The notes under the pieces are model-generated. The model saw nothing but the letters and a program-made list of their open reading frames with translations. It ran no database searches and was not told the DNA's origin. 64,000 nt of DNA from Ceratothoa steindachneri. Taxonomy: Eukaryota; Arthropoda; Malacostraca; Isopoda; Cymothoidae. Made by a program: the position numbers and the translations under genes. Below are positions 11,790 to 23,766 of the stretch, one piece after another (within the stretch, counting starts at the first letter, position 1; each line of letters opens with the position of its first letter). The DNA lies in the NCBI GenBank assembly GCA_963969495.1, contig OZ018318.1, positions 172,988,040-173,052,039 of the forward strand, written 5' to 3'.

Positions 11790-14490
11790 TGTTCTGATTT
11801 TGGTGCAAATATTTTGAGGTTGATACTTTGTTTGGTAAATTCAAATAATCTAGTAAATAAGTTTCTTCCACTCTCAGTGATATTGAATACAAATCATGTT
11901 GATATTTTGTAGTGTGACTGAAACTTGGGTGCTTCCTTCACTACCTGATGCTTGTGTGTCTGTTGATAAATTTCATGCTGTGGCAAGGCTTGACACCCGG
12001 AGCAATTCCTATAAACATGGAGTTTGTTTTTATGTTTCAAAGAAGCTTTCTTTTATTTCCATCGACTGTTCTTGTCTAAATGTTCACCTTATATTTGTGA
12101 AATACTTGTTGCATTATTTCATAGTGGTGTACCGGCCTCTCTTTAACAGACGAGCGGAAAATCAAATGATTATTGATTTACTGCTTTCTCTTTGCAAAAA
12201 TAAAGAAGTGGTTATCCTGGCTGACTTCAATTTTCCAGCAATTAACTGGCCCCTAAATGAAGCTCTCTGTCAGAATTATTATCCACTCTCTTCCCTTTTT
12301 GCTTCTTGCTTCAATATTCTGGGCCTAAAACAGTGGATCAACTTCCCGACTTTCATCATATCTAACAACACTTTGGACCTTATTCTAACCTCTGAAACTA
12401 ATCGTGTAGGCGATGTCTTTGCCCTTCCACCTTTGCCTGGCTGCAACCCTGTTCCTATTATCTATGGCTATTATTTTATGAACTTGGCTTCTTTTCCTGA
12501 TAATGCGCCGTTGAACAAAAATGCTTGGTCAAGAGTTAAATATAATATGATATATTCTCATATACTCGAAATCGATTGGGATTTCAAGTTTGACCATATA
12601 GACGTAAATGGCCAATATCAATTTTTTTTAGACAATATAGGTTCTCGCATTGAGATCTATGTCCCACTATTGGATAAAAATTCTTTTTGCTCTCGATCTT
12701 GTTCCCCAAACCCTCCACTGCGTCCTGCGAGGCAAAGAAAACGTGCATAGCAGGTATTTATGCACGTCAAGGATTTCTCTGGTCGAAATTCTCTAGAAGC
12801 ATCTGTTACTCTTGCTAACATCGCCAGAATCAACACACAGTACACGTATCACTTTATTTCTGTTCAAATAGACTTTGAAATCTCACTTCTGGACTCAATT
12901 AAAACAAATTTCAAGGCCTTTCATAATTATATTTGCAGCAAGAAAATGAATGCTCCTTCGGTTGACCCTATGAAGGCTTTTTGTTCCATTCCTCTAGTAA
13001 CTGACAACACTGAAATTGCTGGACTATTTGACGACAGTTTTTCCTCAATATTCTGTGATGCCCCTCTTCAACCTCATCCTCATCAGCAATGCAAAAATGT
13101 TATACAGGATCAAGGTGTGGTCTTACCTTGATGCTTCTTTGTGTATGAGCCCTAATGGGATCCATCCTCATCTGTTAAAATCATGGCGTGTTTGAGATTA
13201 TCCGCTGCATAAAATCAACACAGCGATTCCTCTCCCTAGGTGTCTGGCTGATAAATGGAAATCGTCATAGGTTGTGCCTTTATTTAAAAAGAGCCTCGTC
13301 ACAATCCCCTGAATAATCGCCCCATCAGCCTAACATATGCTTGTTGTAAAACACTTGAACGGATCATCTCGGAACACCTCATGCTCTATTTTGAATAGAA
13401 TAATTTGCTATCTAAGGATCAACACGGATTCCGGAAGGGCCGATCCATGGCGGACCAATTACTACTTACTTATAACTCTGTGAGTGCGTGGTTTGATGGA
13501 GGTTCAGTGTTTGACGTTTTTCTATTTGATTTTCTAAAGCTTTTGACGTCGTCAATCACACTGCACTTCTTTGTAAGAGTCATAGTCTCGGCATTGCTGG
13601 ATATCTCCTAAGTTGGCTTGATTCATTCCTACGTGTTAAATCTGTGTATATGTCCGTGGTAGGGTCACATATTTCCTGTAGGATGGTTTAAAGGGGTGTT
13701 CCACATTGATTTGTGATCGGGCCCCCTCCTTCTTCTTATCTAAATAAACCATCTACCATGTTACATAATGAATATGTGAAAAATCTTTGCAAATAACCTA
13801 AAGATCTACATAAAAATTCGAGCAGTTTCTGTTGCATCTCTAGCCATTTGCATCTCTCCTGTCAACGGGACATTAACGCCATTTTTGCCGTAGCACACTC
13901 TTGGGGGCTCAGCTTCAAAATCAGCAAATGCGTGGCCCTGCGTTATGAGCGAAGTCATAAAGAGTGGGATGAACTTGGTACGCTTGAGTGCTATGACCTC
14001 GAGGAGCGTGAAATCTCGCTTGTTTCTTCCCATAAAGACTTGGGCATCCTAATAGATAGCAGCCTAAAATTCCACCAGCACTTAAGAATTACAGTTAACA
14101 AAGCTTCTGGCGTCGCCTACAACATACTCAAATCACCATATTCATGTCACCTACTTTTAGGGCTACGGTTTTCATTAGCAACATCAGGCCTCTCCTTGAA
14201 ATTTCTAGCTGCATCTGGAATACTGAATATATCGAAGATATTAAGTTCTGGGAATAAGTTCACTGACGATTTGACCAGACGCGTTGAGTTGCTCGAAGGC
14301 CTTCCATATGCTGACCGCCTTTCAAGACTTAATCTCTACTCTGTTAAGGACAGGCTGTTGCGGGAGGACATGATTGGGTGTTGGAAAATCTTTCACAGGC
14401 TCTCTTGCATAACTCCCGCTGACCTTTTTCCGCAAACTGCTCGGCTGGCAACAGGAGTCGATGGTCGGTCATCGATTTTCTGTCACTGAG
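11790..14490 (+). pseudogene. ORF2 (endonuclease and reverse transcriptase) of the CR1-like LINE
   Basis: The endonuclease part (11896-12750) has a TETW motif, VVILADFNFPAINW (usually GDFN) and a TLDLILTS block; the final SDH motif is not recognisable. RT blocks follow: NNRPISLTYACCKTLERII, DQHGFRKGRSMADQL, a FLFDF.KAFDVVNH block with the first catalytic Asp, and RGVPH. The active-site box reads FANNLKIYI (13786-13800) instead of FADD, so both catalytic Asp codons have become Asn. The C-terminal region 13848-14489 is the best-preserved open stretch, with SHKDLGILIDSSLKF and LEGLPYADRLSRLNLYS typical of CR1/L2 elements. Several frameshifts and stops make it non-functional. Confidence 0.8.
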
Positions 14491-14774
14491 CATAGAAAGG
14501 GCTTCTTCAGCAATAGCAGTGTCTAGACCTTTTTTTTAATTTTATAGAGCCCATCTGGCAACTGCCCACTTGGGCATAAGTCGCCGGAAAACACGACAGC
14601 CTAGAACTAGGCTACATTAAAATAAAAAATATGAAAACATAACAATGATATATATTGGAAAAACATAACAATCAGGAAGCAATCTCCGGCAGCGGGGAGA
14701 GGTCCCCCTCACCCCGGTGCAGGAAAGTGCAACCTACAAGCTAAACAATAACAAACAAAAAACAAAAAAAACCC

Positions 14775-17700
14775 TTAAATAAAGGGGAGAAGCCCGGCAT
14801 CCGGCCAAAAGTCAACAAGTCCACAAGTCAATGTGCACGAATCCGTCCCGAGTACAAGGAACAGGCGGTAGCGACCCCGCCCATCCTGGTACCGGGACAG
14901 GTATCGTGCGTGAAGATCACCCAGACTGGGAAATTCAACAAGAATGTGCCGTGCAGTCTGGGGGACGATGCAGTCGTCGCAATAGGGCGCAGGCGAGCGC
15001 TCCATAAAATAGCGATGGGTCACACGAGTGTGCCCGATTTAGGAGACGACAGAAAGCAACCTGAAGCCGCCGCGGCATTGGGGGATAGGTCGATGGAAAC
15101 AGTCGCGGCGCAATGGCACGCAACTTTAAGTTCCCTTCGACCGTCTCCGATCTTCTTTGCCAAGCAGTCCGAAGAGCTGCCCGTATTCCTGCCATGTAGT
15201 CGGTGTGAGGAAGAGCGAAACGCTGGTCCGATCGCAGAGTCCTGGCAGAATCTTTGGCGCCCTTATCGGCGCGCTCATTCCCCGCAATTCCTACATGTCC
15301 AGGAACCCAGCAGAAGATAATCTCGACATCTGCCCGGCTCGCCAAAACCGTGGCGTCACGGATTTCGCGAACCAGGGGATGCGGAGATTCCAATGCCCCG
15401 AGAGCACTCACGGCGCTTTGTGAGTCGCTATAGATCACAATCCGGTCTCCGAACCGGGCACGTCGCGTAATCTCCCGTACCGAGTGGTGTATTGACACCA
15501 GCTCGGCCGTGAAAACAGACGCATTGCCTGGCAGAGCCCCGCTGACTTCAAACAGAGGGGATACGGCGTGGAAGCTGACCCCTTCTTGGAAATTGGAGCC
15601 ATCCGTATACACTGGCACGGTTCTAGCGTGACACGATGTGTGCTCCAAAAAGGTCGAACGCAATACTTCCGGTGCCGTACAAGCTTTGGGGGCAGAGGCG
15701 TGGCGACAAATAGCCAAATGTGGTACCCTCCAGGGTGGCTTCCTGGGCAAAACCAGGGGCGCCACCGGCCCGAGAGCTATATCTACCTCTCGAAGGAGTT
15801 TCCTGGCCCCAAACCCAAACGGCTTAGGGTATGACTGGCGTCTCTTGGCGGCATAGGCACCGTCGAGATCAGCTCCGGATGCAGTCAAACCTGTTGGCGA
15901 CTGAGGGAGGCGCCGTGCTCGCGTGTACTGACGAGGGATGAACTGCACGCGGCACAGAGCGAGTGGCATCTCCCCAGCATCGACCAACAGGCTCTCAATG
16001 GGGAAAGGGCGGAAGGCACCGGTCGCAAGGTGGAGGCCGGTGTGGTGGATCGAATCCACCTTCCGCAATAAACTCTCGGCTGCGGATACATAAAACTCGC
16101 TTTCGTAGTCGAGCTTCAAAAGTAGACAGTAGCTCTATCAGCGCCCTAAGTTCTGAACGTCACGGAACGGAGAATGTCCAGGCGCGGGTACAAGAGACCC
16201 TAAGGCTGCGAATATGAGCCTCCCAGGTGAGGCGTCGGTCGAATACAAGACCGAGGAAACGGTGTGATTCCACCACATCCAGGCGCACCTCATTAAGAAA
16301 CAAATCTGGTTCAGGGTGAAGCGGTGGATGGCGGCACAAGTGCACCACCTTAGTCTTGGCCAAAGATAACAGAAACCTGTGTGCTTCGGCATAGTGAGAG
16401 ACGCGGTTCAATGCCTGTCCGAGTCGACGCTCCAGAGTTGGCATCTGGGCCGCGCCAAAAGAGATCGAAAGGTCTTCCACGTAGAGCGTAGCGAGAACAC
16501 CTTTCAGCAGAACTAAGGTGATGCCGTTGATGCTCAGGGCAAAGAGTGTGACACTGAGGACACTTAATTCCCTGCGGGACACCCTTTTCCTGCTCCTTTG
16601 GGCCGGAGAGTGCTCCCCCCACCCGTACGTGGAATCGAAGATCTCGCAAAAATTCAGATATAAACATTGGGAGGCGTTCCCTCGCCCCCATCGTGTGGAG
16701 AGTCTCCATGATACAGTATCGACATTCGGTATCATAGGCCTTCTTCAGATCGAAAAAGACCGTGGCGTAGTGCTGTCTACGAAGGAAAGCCTCGCAGATG
16801 GCATTTTTCAGTCGGAGCAGAGCATTTGACGTGGAGTGGAACTTGCGGACGCCACACTGTGCAGAAGACAGATGGCCTCCGCTGTCCCGGAAAAAGGCTA
16901 GTCTAACATTTACCAATTTCTCGATCAACTTGCACAAGCAAGAGGTTAGAGAGATTATGCGAAAACCGTTTGGAGTAGAAGGATCTCTCCCCGGCTTGCG
17001 AAAATCGAGCACAGTAGCGATTCGCCAAGAATCTGGGAGAAGACCCTCCACCCAGATCCTGTTGAACAAATCTAAGAGAAATGCCTTGCCTTGCTCACCC
17101 AGGTGTCAAAGCATGGCGTACGGGACATCGTCCGGACCATGGGCGGTGTCCGCGCACAAAGCGAGAGCGGAGCGCAACTCACTCCCAGTAAACCTGTCGT
17201 TGAAGGGTTCTCCGCCTCTGGAGGTAAAGTCCAGCCAGCGGCCTTCCGCGTCATCAGGACGTGCATTGAATGCTGCCGGAGCAGCATTCCGGCTAGAGAA
17301 TGCGTAAAGTGAAAACACGTATGCCTGCCAAGAAGAGCGGCGGGCGTGCTTCAAAATATACCGGAACCTAGCACTAGCCTGACGAAATTCAGCGACAGTA
17401 GAATAGTTTGGGCGGCGCTTATAGTGCATGTAGGCATAACGCTTATGTTTGAGGGCCGTCTCACACTCGGCCGACCACCATGGGAGTGGTTGGTGTGCAA
17501 AACGGCTAGACGTTCTAGGAATAGTAGTCAGGCCCGGAGGGATTAGGTTGCCGGAGAAGAACTCAACGGCCTCATCTACCGACCTAAACTCCTCGAATGA
17601 GATAGAAAATTTATTCAATTCCTGAAATGCAGGCCATTGCGCTCGCGACAAGCACCACCGAGGTGGGCTCTCAGGCGGCAGTTGCCCTGAAAATGATATT

Positions 17701-18316
17701 TGAATGGGAAAGAGATCACTACCATGGAGGTCATCGACCCCCCCCCCCAATCAAAATCAAGCTGTGCATCCGAAGAGCATAAAGAAAGGTCAAGGCAAGA
17801 AAATGAAGCGGTTCTCGGACAGTGATGCGTAAACTCATCCACGTTTAGGACACCCATCTCAAGCTCTTCGATCAGATCGGCAAGGACTTGTCCCCTGGGA
17901 TTTATGGAGTAATCTCCCCAGAGAGGATGCCTGCCGTTCAGATCTCCAAGCAAGAGATAGGGCCTCGGCAACCGTGCCACGACCTGGCGGAAGTCCCTCG
18001 CGTCGAAGTCAACTGACGGTGGAATGTACGCAGAAATGATAGTATACCTCCTATCCAGGTGCAGCTGCACAGCCACTGCCTGAAAGGAGGTATCTAAAGA
18101 GAAAGGAAGAACTGAGACATCATGCCGGGTGTAAACCGCGCATCCCACAGCCCGACCATCCCGTGGTGGTGGGGTTGCAAGACCCTTGTACCCCGGGAGG
18201 GCGGGCAGGGGGCACGCGCCTAGCATGGTCTCCGGCAAAAAGATAGCTAACGGTGAACGAGGTGAGACGAGCCTCCGCAGCTCCTCACAGTTGGCCCGGA
18301 GTCCACGGTAATTCTA
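14775..18316 (-). pseudogene. ORF2 of the I-type LINE: endonuclease, RT, RNase H
   Basis: The endonuclease starts near 18316 with a QxNYRGLRANCEEL block. It has FLPET where QET is usual, YTIISAYIPPS, LLGDLNGRHPLWG, and GSDLFPI where the catalytic SDHFPI is expected (His to Leu). RT has PDDVPYAML, FRKPGRD, FFDLKKAYD and KGVPQG, but its catalytic box reads YVED (16472-16483) instead of YVDD. RNase H (16119-14935) retains YTDGS, AELVSIHH, YSDSQSA and NERADKGAK. A C-terminal zinc-finger-like CDDC motif has lost its last Cys (VEF for VEC). Frameshifts lie near 17700, 16600, 16130 and 15020. The final codons LLPFI and the stop at 14775 match the nested copy. Confidence 0.88.
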
Positions 18317-18786
18317 TTGAATGAATATGCCCTCCAGGCCAAACTCGGAGGAGACGCGGGGGCCCTCCTCGAACTAAAGACCCTCACAAGAATGGCTGTA
18401 CGCTTCCCAGAGGTAGAACACCGGGCGCTGTTGGCCGGAAAAAGCGCTGAAGGCGCTGTCGCCTTCGAGGACTTATTAATGGAGGTTGGGCTCGCAATGC
18501 GATTCTTTTCCTCCCTTTGCCTCGGAACCTTAGGCAGGCGTTACGACTTCGGATGCGGGGGGCCCTATTTTCGAGGTACCACTGTCTCCGAGCCACTCGC
18601 TCCAACTCGACGCGTGGGCAAAGGAGCCGAAGCTCCTTTGTTGCTGTCCTCCTTTCGGGGGACAGCTTCAGGAACCCCGGAAGATGGCCTAGCGACCATC
18701 TTCAGGGGTGTTGCCTCCTGTGAGTCTAACGACTCAGTGGAGGCGCATGGCCGTTTCGCCTTACGGGAAATGGTCACGTTGGGGGA

Positions 18787-20673
18787 TTAGGGGGGAGCCA
18801 TAGGTTTAGCCGGGGCTGGGTGTGAACCCTTTTTGCCACCAGCTTCACCAGGGAAGCGCCCGGGTTGAGTAGAGCCCGCAGAAGGGCTGCGAATGGGCAC
18901 GGAAACAACCGTGCTCGTTGGCCTGGATGGGCCAGGAGCAGAGGGTGCTTTTCTAACTATTGAGGCATAGGACGTCCCAGGCAGAGCCGGGCGTGACAGG
19001 ACCAAGTCCTTAGCCTCGCGGAATGAGAGTCGATCCTGGGCCTGAACGGCCAGGATTTCTTTCTCAAGGAGATATGCACCACATTGCTTCGAAAAAGCGG
19101 GATGCGGCTCTCCGCAATTGACACACTTGGCCACACACGATTTGGACTTATCGTGTGCGACCTTGGAGCAATTTACACAGAATTCGGGTGACCCCGACTT
19201 TGCACGTCTACATGAGCGATTCGTATGGCCGAAGCGGTGACAGTAATAGCACCGCCGCGGCAGTGACACGAATGCCTTCACGCGGTAGCGGTACCAACCG
19301 GCACGCACCAACTCAGGTAGCTTTTCACAGTCGAACGTGACGAAGAGTGTAGGGTGGATCTCGAGGCCCCTCCCTGTTTTCTCATTACACGTTCGACCTT
19401 GACCGCCCCATGGTCGGCCAGCTCTAGGGTGATGTTCTAAATACAGTAGTCAACGAGTTCCCTCGCATAAACTACTCCTTTCACAAAGTTCATAGTAGAG
19501 TGCGGCGTCACACTCACCGGGGTGCCATGAAGTGTCCGAAGAGCACTTATTTTTGCCGCCTCGGCGGGATTCGCCGCATTCGCCAGAAGGCTCAATCCGA
19601 GAAACGGGTCACCTTCGGCTCTCTACCAATTGCACTAGCTAATCATCTCCTCTAATGGATCATGTTGCCCTTGGCCAACATGCTGCCCTTAGAGGAGCGA
19701 ATAACGAGAAAGCGTGTGAAGCCAGCGGGCTCGAAAACGCCAGGTAACCTCTGAATCACGGGCCCTGATGTCATCGAGGCTCAGCCCTTTGCACTTTTAG
19801 TCTTGTTCAGGGGCTCCGCAACCAGGGGGGCATAGGGGCCGGATTTGCCGATCTTGGCTTGGTCACTTGCCAAAGTGGCAGCAGACCCATCCGTCCCCGT
19901 AGCCCATGCGGATGGAGAGGAACCGCGAGTCTTCTTAGTTTTTTTCGTCTTTTGCTTTTTTGAGAGGAGGGCGGGGAATGAACCCGCTTCTCACCTTCGC
20001 CGATAGGATCCCCTAGGCCAGATGGTCCAGCCTCAGACAGGTCCTTCTCCGAAATGGTAAAGGTCCTGGTGGTCGCTGGGGCACAGGTTGGAGGAGATTC
20101 CTCCCCTCCTTGTACTGCCTTGGAGCCCTCAGCCGTTTGAGGAGAACCTTGCATAGGGGAGGATTCGGGTTCGGTGCTTGGCGCCGAACACGAATTCCCC
20201 CCCCCCCTCATGGAAGGCCCTACCGTCTGAGACTGGGTTTCCTCAAGGACCATGTCTATCACAGGAGGGGCCTCCAGTTGGCCATCCCCTCCCAAGACAT
20301 CGCAGGTCCCCTTGGCAGCGTCACCAGTCTTTTATGGGGAGGCACAGGCCTTGACCCCGACAAGGTTTAATATTCTTGCCAGCAGATCTTTTGAGTGAAG
20401 CAACTGAAGGGGCCTGGCTTCCCTCTCCCCCCTTAGGGGGTTTGCCCTACCGAGCCGCTTACACGAGGGGCGGTCGGCAATGGGACCTCCATTTTTTTCG
20501 GTGGAGCTGCCCAGGGGCGGCTCCGTCGATGAGCAAGGGGGAATTAGGGGGAGATTCTTTTTTAACATCACACAGTTGCCCGCACTGCAAGAGGTGTTTA
20601 CAGGCCTGGCAGAGCCAGGCGCTGCCATTTGGGAACACCCCTCCCGCCTGGTGGCCTGGTAGTCCATCGGCAT
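18787..20673 (-). pseudogene. ORF1 nucleic-acid-binding protein of the I-type LINE
   Basis: A likely start codon is at 20673-20671 (peptide MPMDYQATRREG). A Ser/Pro/Gly-rich acidic N-terminal half follows (20673-19807, two frames), then a FVTFDCEKLPELV segment, then three Cys/His knuckles in 19311-18787: CYYCHRFGHTNRSC (CX2CX4HX4C), CVNCSKVAHDKSKSC and CVNCGEPHPAFSKQC. Triple knuckles are typical of I/Jockey-group ORF1 proteins that coat the element RNA. The C-terminal tail is Pro/Ser-rich. Frameshifts between about 20332 and 20295, and between 19800 and 19320, interrupt the frame. Confidence 0.78.
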
Positions 20674-21090
20674 GGCGGCTCTACCTTGAACACGGCGTAA
20701 AAGGATAGATTGTGAAGAGGAGAGGAAAAGGGATGTGAGAAAGGTATGGGTGGGGATGAAGCAGGTTGTTAAAAAAGAAAACATCCCAAACCGGAGTTCA
20801 GGGGTTAGGTGAACGTTGTCCCCTCCCCCCTCAGCCCCGATCCGGGACGGTTGGCTTGAGAAGAAGGTCAGCATCTACCCTGTGAAATTAGAGGCTGACC
20901 AGAGAAAGTTGTGGGAGAGGTTGTATGAAAAGCGAGGAAACAAGTGTTTTGAAGGAAGGAGAAGAGGCTAAGCTGGGGTCGGACGGGGTGCTGAGTCCCG
21001 TCAGCACGGCGGCCAGGATGGCAAATTGCCGCGCCCCTTACGGGGCTGTGTCTAAACATGGAACAGTCTCCCTGACTAACCTAACCTAAT

Positions 21091-21491
21091 TAAATTTCAA
21101 AGGTCCAACTATGCCGCTATAATATATTAATATTAAATGTTTACTGAAACACAAAGATTAATGAACGTAGCTCACTTAACCACTAAGTTGAACTGTTTAA
21201 GAACAGCCATCATTTTATTTTTAAAGATGGTTTATCTTTAATTGATCATGGTCAAAGTAACATAACTCTTTCGGTGATTGATTTGCCACTCCCAAGATTT
21301 TTTTCAATTTTACTTTCTAGAGTGAGAAAGGTCAATGGAACCACGGTCGTCCAAGATAACGTCTAAAGCTGGTTTTCTTCCACGACCTTCATATTATTTA
21401 ACTTCATCCAAAATTAGGGTTCCTCTTTATTTCCTTGTAGATTCATGGCTTAACATCTATTCAATGTTGCAGATAGTACCTCAAGCTCTAT
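21091..21491. other. Flank between the I-type LINE and element O
   Basis: About 400 bp of AT-rich DNA without recognisable coding content. It holds the left target-site copy (TCTAT, 21487-21491) of element O at its end. Confidence 0.6.
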
Positions 21492-21824
21492 TGTGAGGGA
21501 ATGACCTCGAAGGCCCACCGTGAGGGAATGACCTCGAAGGCCCACCGTGAGGGAATGACCTCGAAGGCCCACCGTGAGAGGAAGCCCCTTGGCGATACCC
21601 CTTTATTCTTTCAAGACCACGTGATCGCTTGAAGGTAAAGCGATCGTGTATGGTCATCTCCAAATTACCTCGTTAATCTTCACTTAATTCATTTAACTAC
21701 TATAAGTAATTCGCACTCTTTATTTATCGCCCAAAAATAACTTAAGCGGGCGTTGACCAGCTGTCTGCCTGCACTTGTGTAACACTCTGAGCGCCAAGCT
21801 AGTCTATAGAGGTATACCTCAACA
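21492..21824 (+). repeat. 5' LTR of element O (internally shortened)
   Basis: It matches the ends of 32442-33537, but the region between GACCACGTGA and AGGTAAAGCGAT is almost absent (about 650 bp in the 3' LTR), and the (TA)n block is missing too. The shared end reads ACTCTGAGCGCC...TACCTC-ACA. Confidence 0.75.
21493..21573. repeat. Three tandem copies of a 27-bp unit at the LTR start
   Basis: Three identical units beginning GTGAGGGAATGACCTCG stand head to tail, followed by a diverged partial unit. The 3' LTR has only one diverged unit (GTGAGGTAATGCCCTCG) at the same place, so the array expanded in this copy. There are no spacers, so it is not a CRISPR. Confidence 0.95.
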
Positions 21825-21834
21825 CACACACACA

Positions 21835-21892
<58 letters not shown>
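21822..21892. repeat. (CA)n(TA)n microsatellite behind the 5' LTR
   Basis: A short CA run continues into about 54 bp of TA repeats directly downstream of the LTR end. Confidence 0.95.
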
Positions 21893-21894
<2 letters not shown>

Positions 21895-22375
21895 ACCATT
21901 ATATTTATCTGGTGTAAGGTGTGGGGTATTTCTTGTAATGAAAAACTCAGATTCTTAATCACTATCCTTATCTTTATCTGGTGACAGATAATGTTAAGTT
22001 ATTTTTTGTTTGAAAGAACCCTTTTTCTTTTCAAGTTAGCCCCCTTCCCCAAGTTAAGTTGTTCAGTAACCAGTTTGTCAAGTTCGTTCAAGGATTTCCA
22101 AAGAAAGTGGAACAAATACCTTTTTTCTTTGATTGATCATTTTTTTTGTGGTGACCATTTGTTCCTAATTTGATTTCCGTTGTGTGTGTTGTTTTTTTGA
22201 GGGGGACGATCTTTCCTAAAAACTCTTCCCCCAATTTATCGAAGACCATGTGCTATGGTATCCTGCAATAAACGACGTCATTTCCTGTTCAAACATTCTC
22301 GAATTTTAGACTCTTGAGCACGTTGGAAAAATATTTCCCAAGCCTCCTCTCCCCCCTGCCCATCCGTTAACGAGG
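21893..22375 (+). other. Leader of element O
   Basis: A TGGTGTAAGGTGTGGGG motif at 21910 closely resembles the leader motif of element B at 23339 (TGGTGTGAAGTGTGTGGGG), which looks like a tRNA primer-binding site. The remainder is T-rich and may hold the start of gag, but no reliable frame is visible. It ends where element B begins. Confidence 0.55.
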
Positions 22376-23297
22376 TGGGAAAGAGCCGCTCTGTCGCGCC
22401 CTTGATGCTAAATGAGGAATCGACTCCGCCTCAGGATTAAGATGTCTGGAGTTGTGACTCCTTTCTCCGAACTCCCCTTTTCCCTTTAGAATCGGGTATA
22501 CAAATAGTAGGGCTATTCTGTAGTTCGAAGAGTCCAGCCCGCACCTCAAGGCCGTACTCATGGTCTTGTCTCGTGAGCGTTCCCCAGACAGCTAGACATC
22601 TTCAGCCGTGATTCTACCCAAGTCAATTGGTAGCTTTTGTGAATGGCAAGCCCTAGAATTTGCGCAACAGTCTCCCTTCGATTAATCAAACCGAAGAAAA
22701 TCTCCATTGATTTCCTTTGAGGAAAAGAAGATTCGTCTTTCCGTTGTTTTACGAGAATTTCCACATTCCTCTTTGAACGTCATCTGTGAAGTTTAGCTAT
22801 CTTCATCGGAAGGTTGGTTCGTACAGTGCCCTTCTTGCCTCATCGCAAGAAGGACCTTCTACTAAGTCATTGATCCGTAAGACTGAAAACCGCTCCATTA
22901 TTAGTATTGTCAGTTCCCCCTTTTGATCTGAACCTAGTTACATTAATCAATTATTTCCATTTAAGAATCCCTCCTCATAATAATTATCAAGAGACTCTTT
23001 CAATTTAAATAATTCCCCTTTGCCTATTATTATTCTTATTTTGATCTATGTAAATAAAATTATACTTTTTGTTCTTTCATCTTGAACTAACCTTGAACGA
23101 TACTCTTGGCCTATTCACTTAAATCTCGGCAACCACTTATGCCCTCCGTTTGATTATTAAGGATTTGAAACCCAACGCCTCCTAGTCGGTCTTTAATCCC
23201 TGCGAACAGTCCTTCAATGGTTCTCGTTACAGTAGTTGATTAAGTCACCCCCCCCACATAATATAGGAGTAGTATATGGTACAGAGTGGTTGTACCA
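22376..23297 (+). repeat. 5' LTR of element B
   Basis: It starts TGGGAAAGAGCC, matching TGGAGAAAAAGCC of the solo LTR, and ends TGTACCA. The conserved interior includes GATGTCTGGAG, TATTCTGTAGTTCGA and CACATAATATAGGAGTAG. It carries one unit of a roughly 29-bp minisatellite (around 22820) that has three units in the 3' LTR and four in the solo LTR. Confidence 0.85.
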
Positions 23298-23766
23298 CCA
23301 TATATATTATATATATATTGTTTCTATATTATAAAAACTGGTGTGAAGTGTGTGGGGTCTATTACATAGTTAATCAGTTTATTTGACTTACATGCCTTTT
23401 GATTGTTAGTAGTTTCCTCTCATTATTAAAGTTTCTTTATTTTTATATTTTTGGCAGAAGTACGTTCAAGTTAGTTCTAGATCAGTGGAATTTTAGTCTA
23501 TTAACTATTTAAAATTTAAATTATTAGTTGGGACCCGTTCTGTGTATTTGTGTATTCTATTTACCGGAATATTTGTATTAATCCTCAGCCGATGTTAGAA
23601 AGATTAATACGTCCTAACCGTCTTTTAGTGTTTTAGTGTTCGTTTAGTGGAATAGTATTTGAATATTTATTTTTGTGAAAAGTTAGGCCTTACGTAAATT
23701 GCCGAGTAGTTTCGCTACGTCAATAGCCCCGTTCACGTATTACGTTCCTCCTAGTTACTCAACCAG
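23298..23766 (+). other. Leader of element B with primer-binding-like motif
   Basis: A TA-rich stretch after the LTR is followed by TGGTGTGAAGTGTGTGGGG at 23339, about 41 bp beyond the LTR. A similar motif follows TA-rich DNA in elements O and C. The rest is non-coding up to the gag ATG. Confidence 0.5.

Larger units (their letters stand above)
10956..14530 (+). mobile_element. CR1-like non-LTR retrotransposon, degenerate
   Basis: Two coding regions in LINE order: an ORF1-like segment (about 10956-11734), then an ORF2 with endonuclease and reverse transcriptase (about 11790-14490). ORF2 ends in the CR1/L2-type C-terminal tail (RRVELLEGLPYADRLSRL then an H-RKGFFSN block) and stops abruptly at 14530, where the poly(T) 3' end of a minus-strand LINE begins. 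That second LINE therefore probably inserted into the CR1-like tail or next to it. No continuation of the tail was found beyond 21090. Many stops and frameshifts are present. Confidence 0.8.
14531..21090 (-). mobile_element. Long I-type LINE copy with ORF1 and ORF2
   Basis: Near full-length non-LTR retrotransposon on the minus strand, in order: 5' untranslated region (about 21090-20674), ORF1 with three zinc knuckles (20673-18787), ORF2 with AP-like endonuclease, RT and RNase H (18316-14775), 3' untranslated region (14774-14539), and an A-tail seen as a T run at about 14531-14538. The presence of an RNase H domain together with an AP-type endonuclease points to the I/Nimb/LOA group. GC content is clearly above the flanks. 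A second, 5'-truncated copy of the same family lies at 24475-27033. No target-site duplication was identified, and the 5' edge is approximate. Confidence 0.88.

Noticed and set aside
21073..21090. Telomere-like CCTAACCTAACC at the 5' edge of the minus-strand LINE
   Set aside because: Fewer than three TTAGG units and no longer array; too short to claim telomeric DNA or telomere-specific insertion.
21493..21573. CRISPR-like direct repeats
   Set aside because: The 27-bp units are contiguous without spacers, in eukaryotic retroelement DNA.
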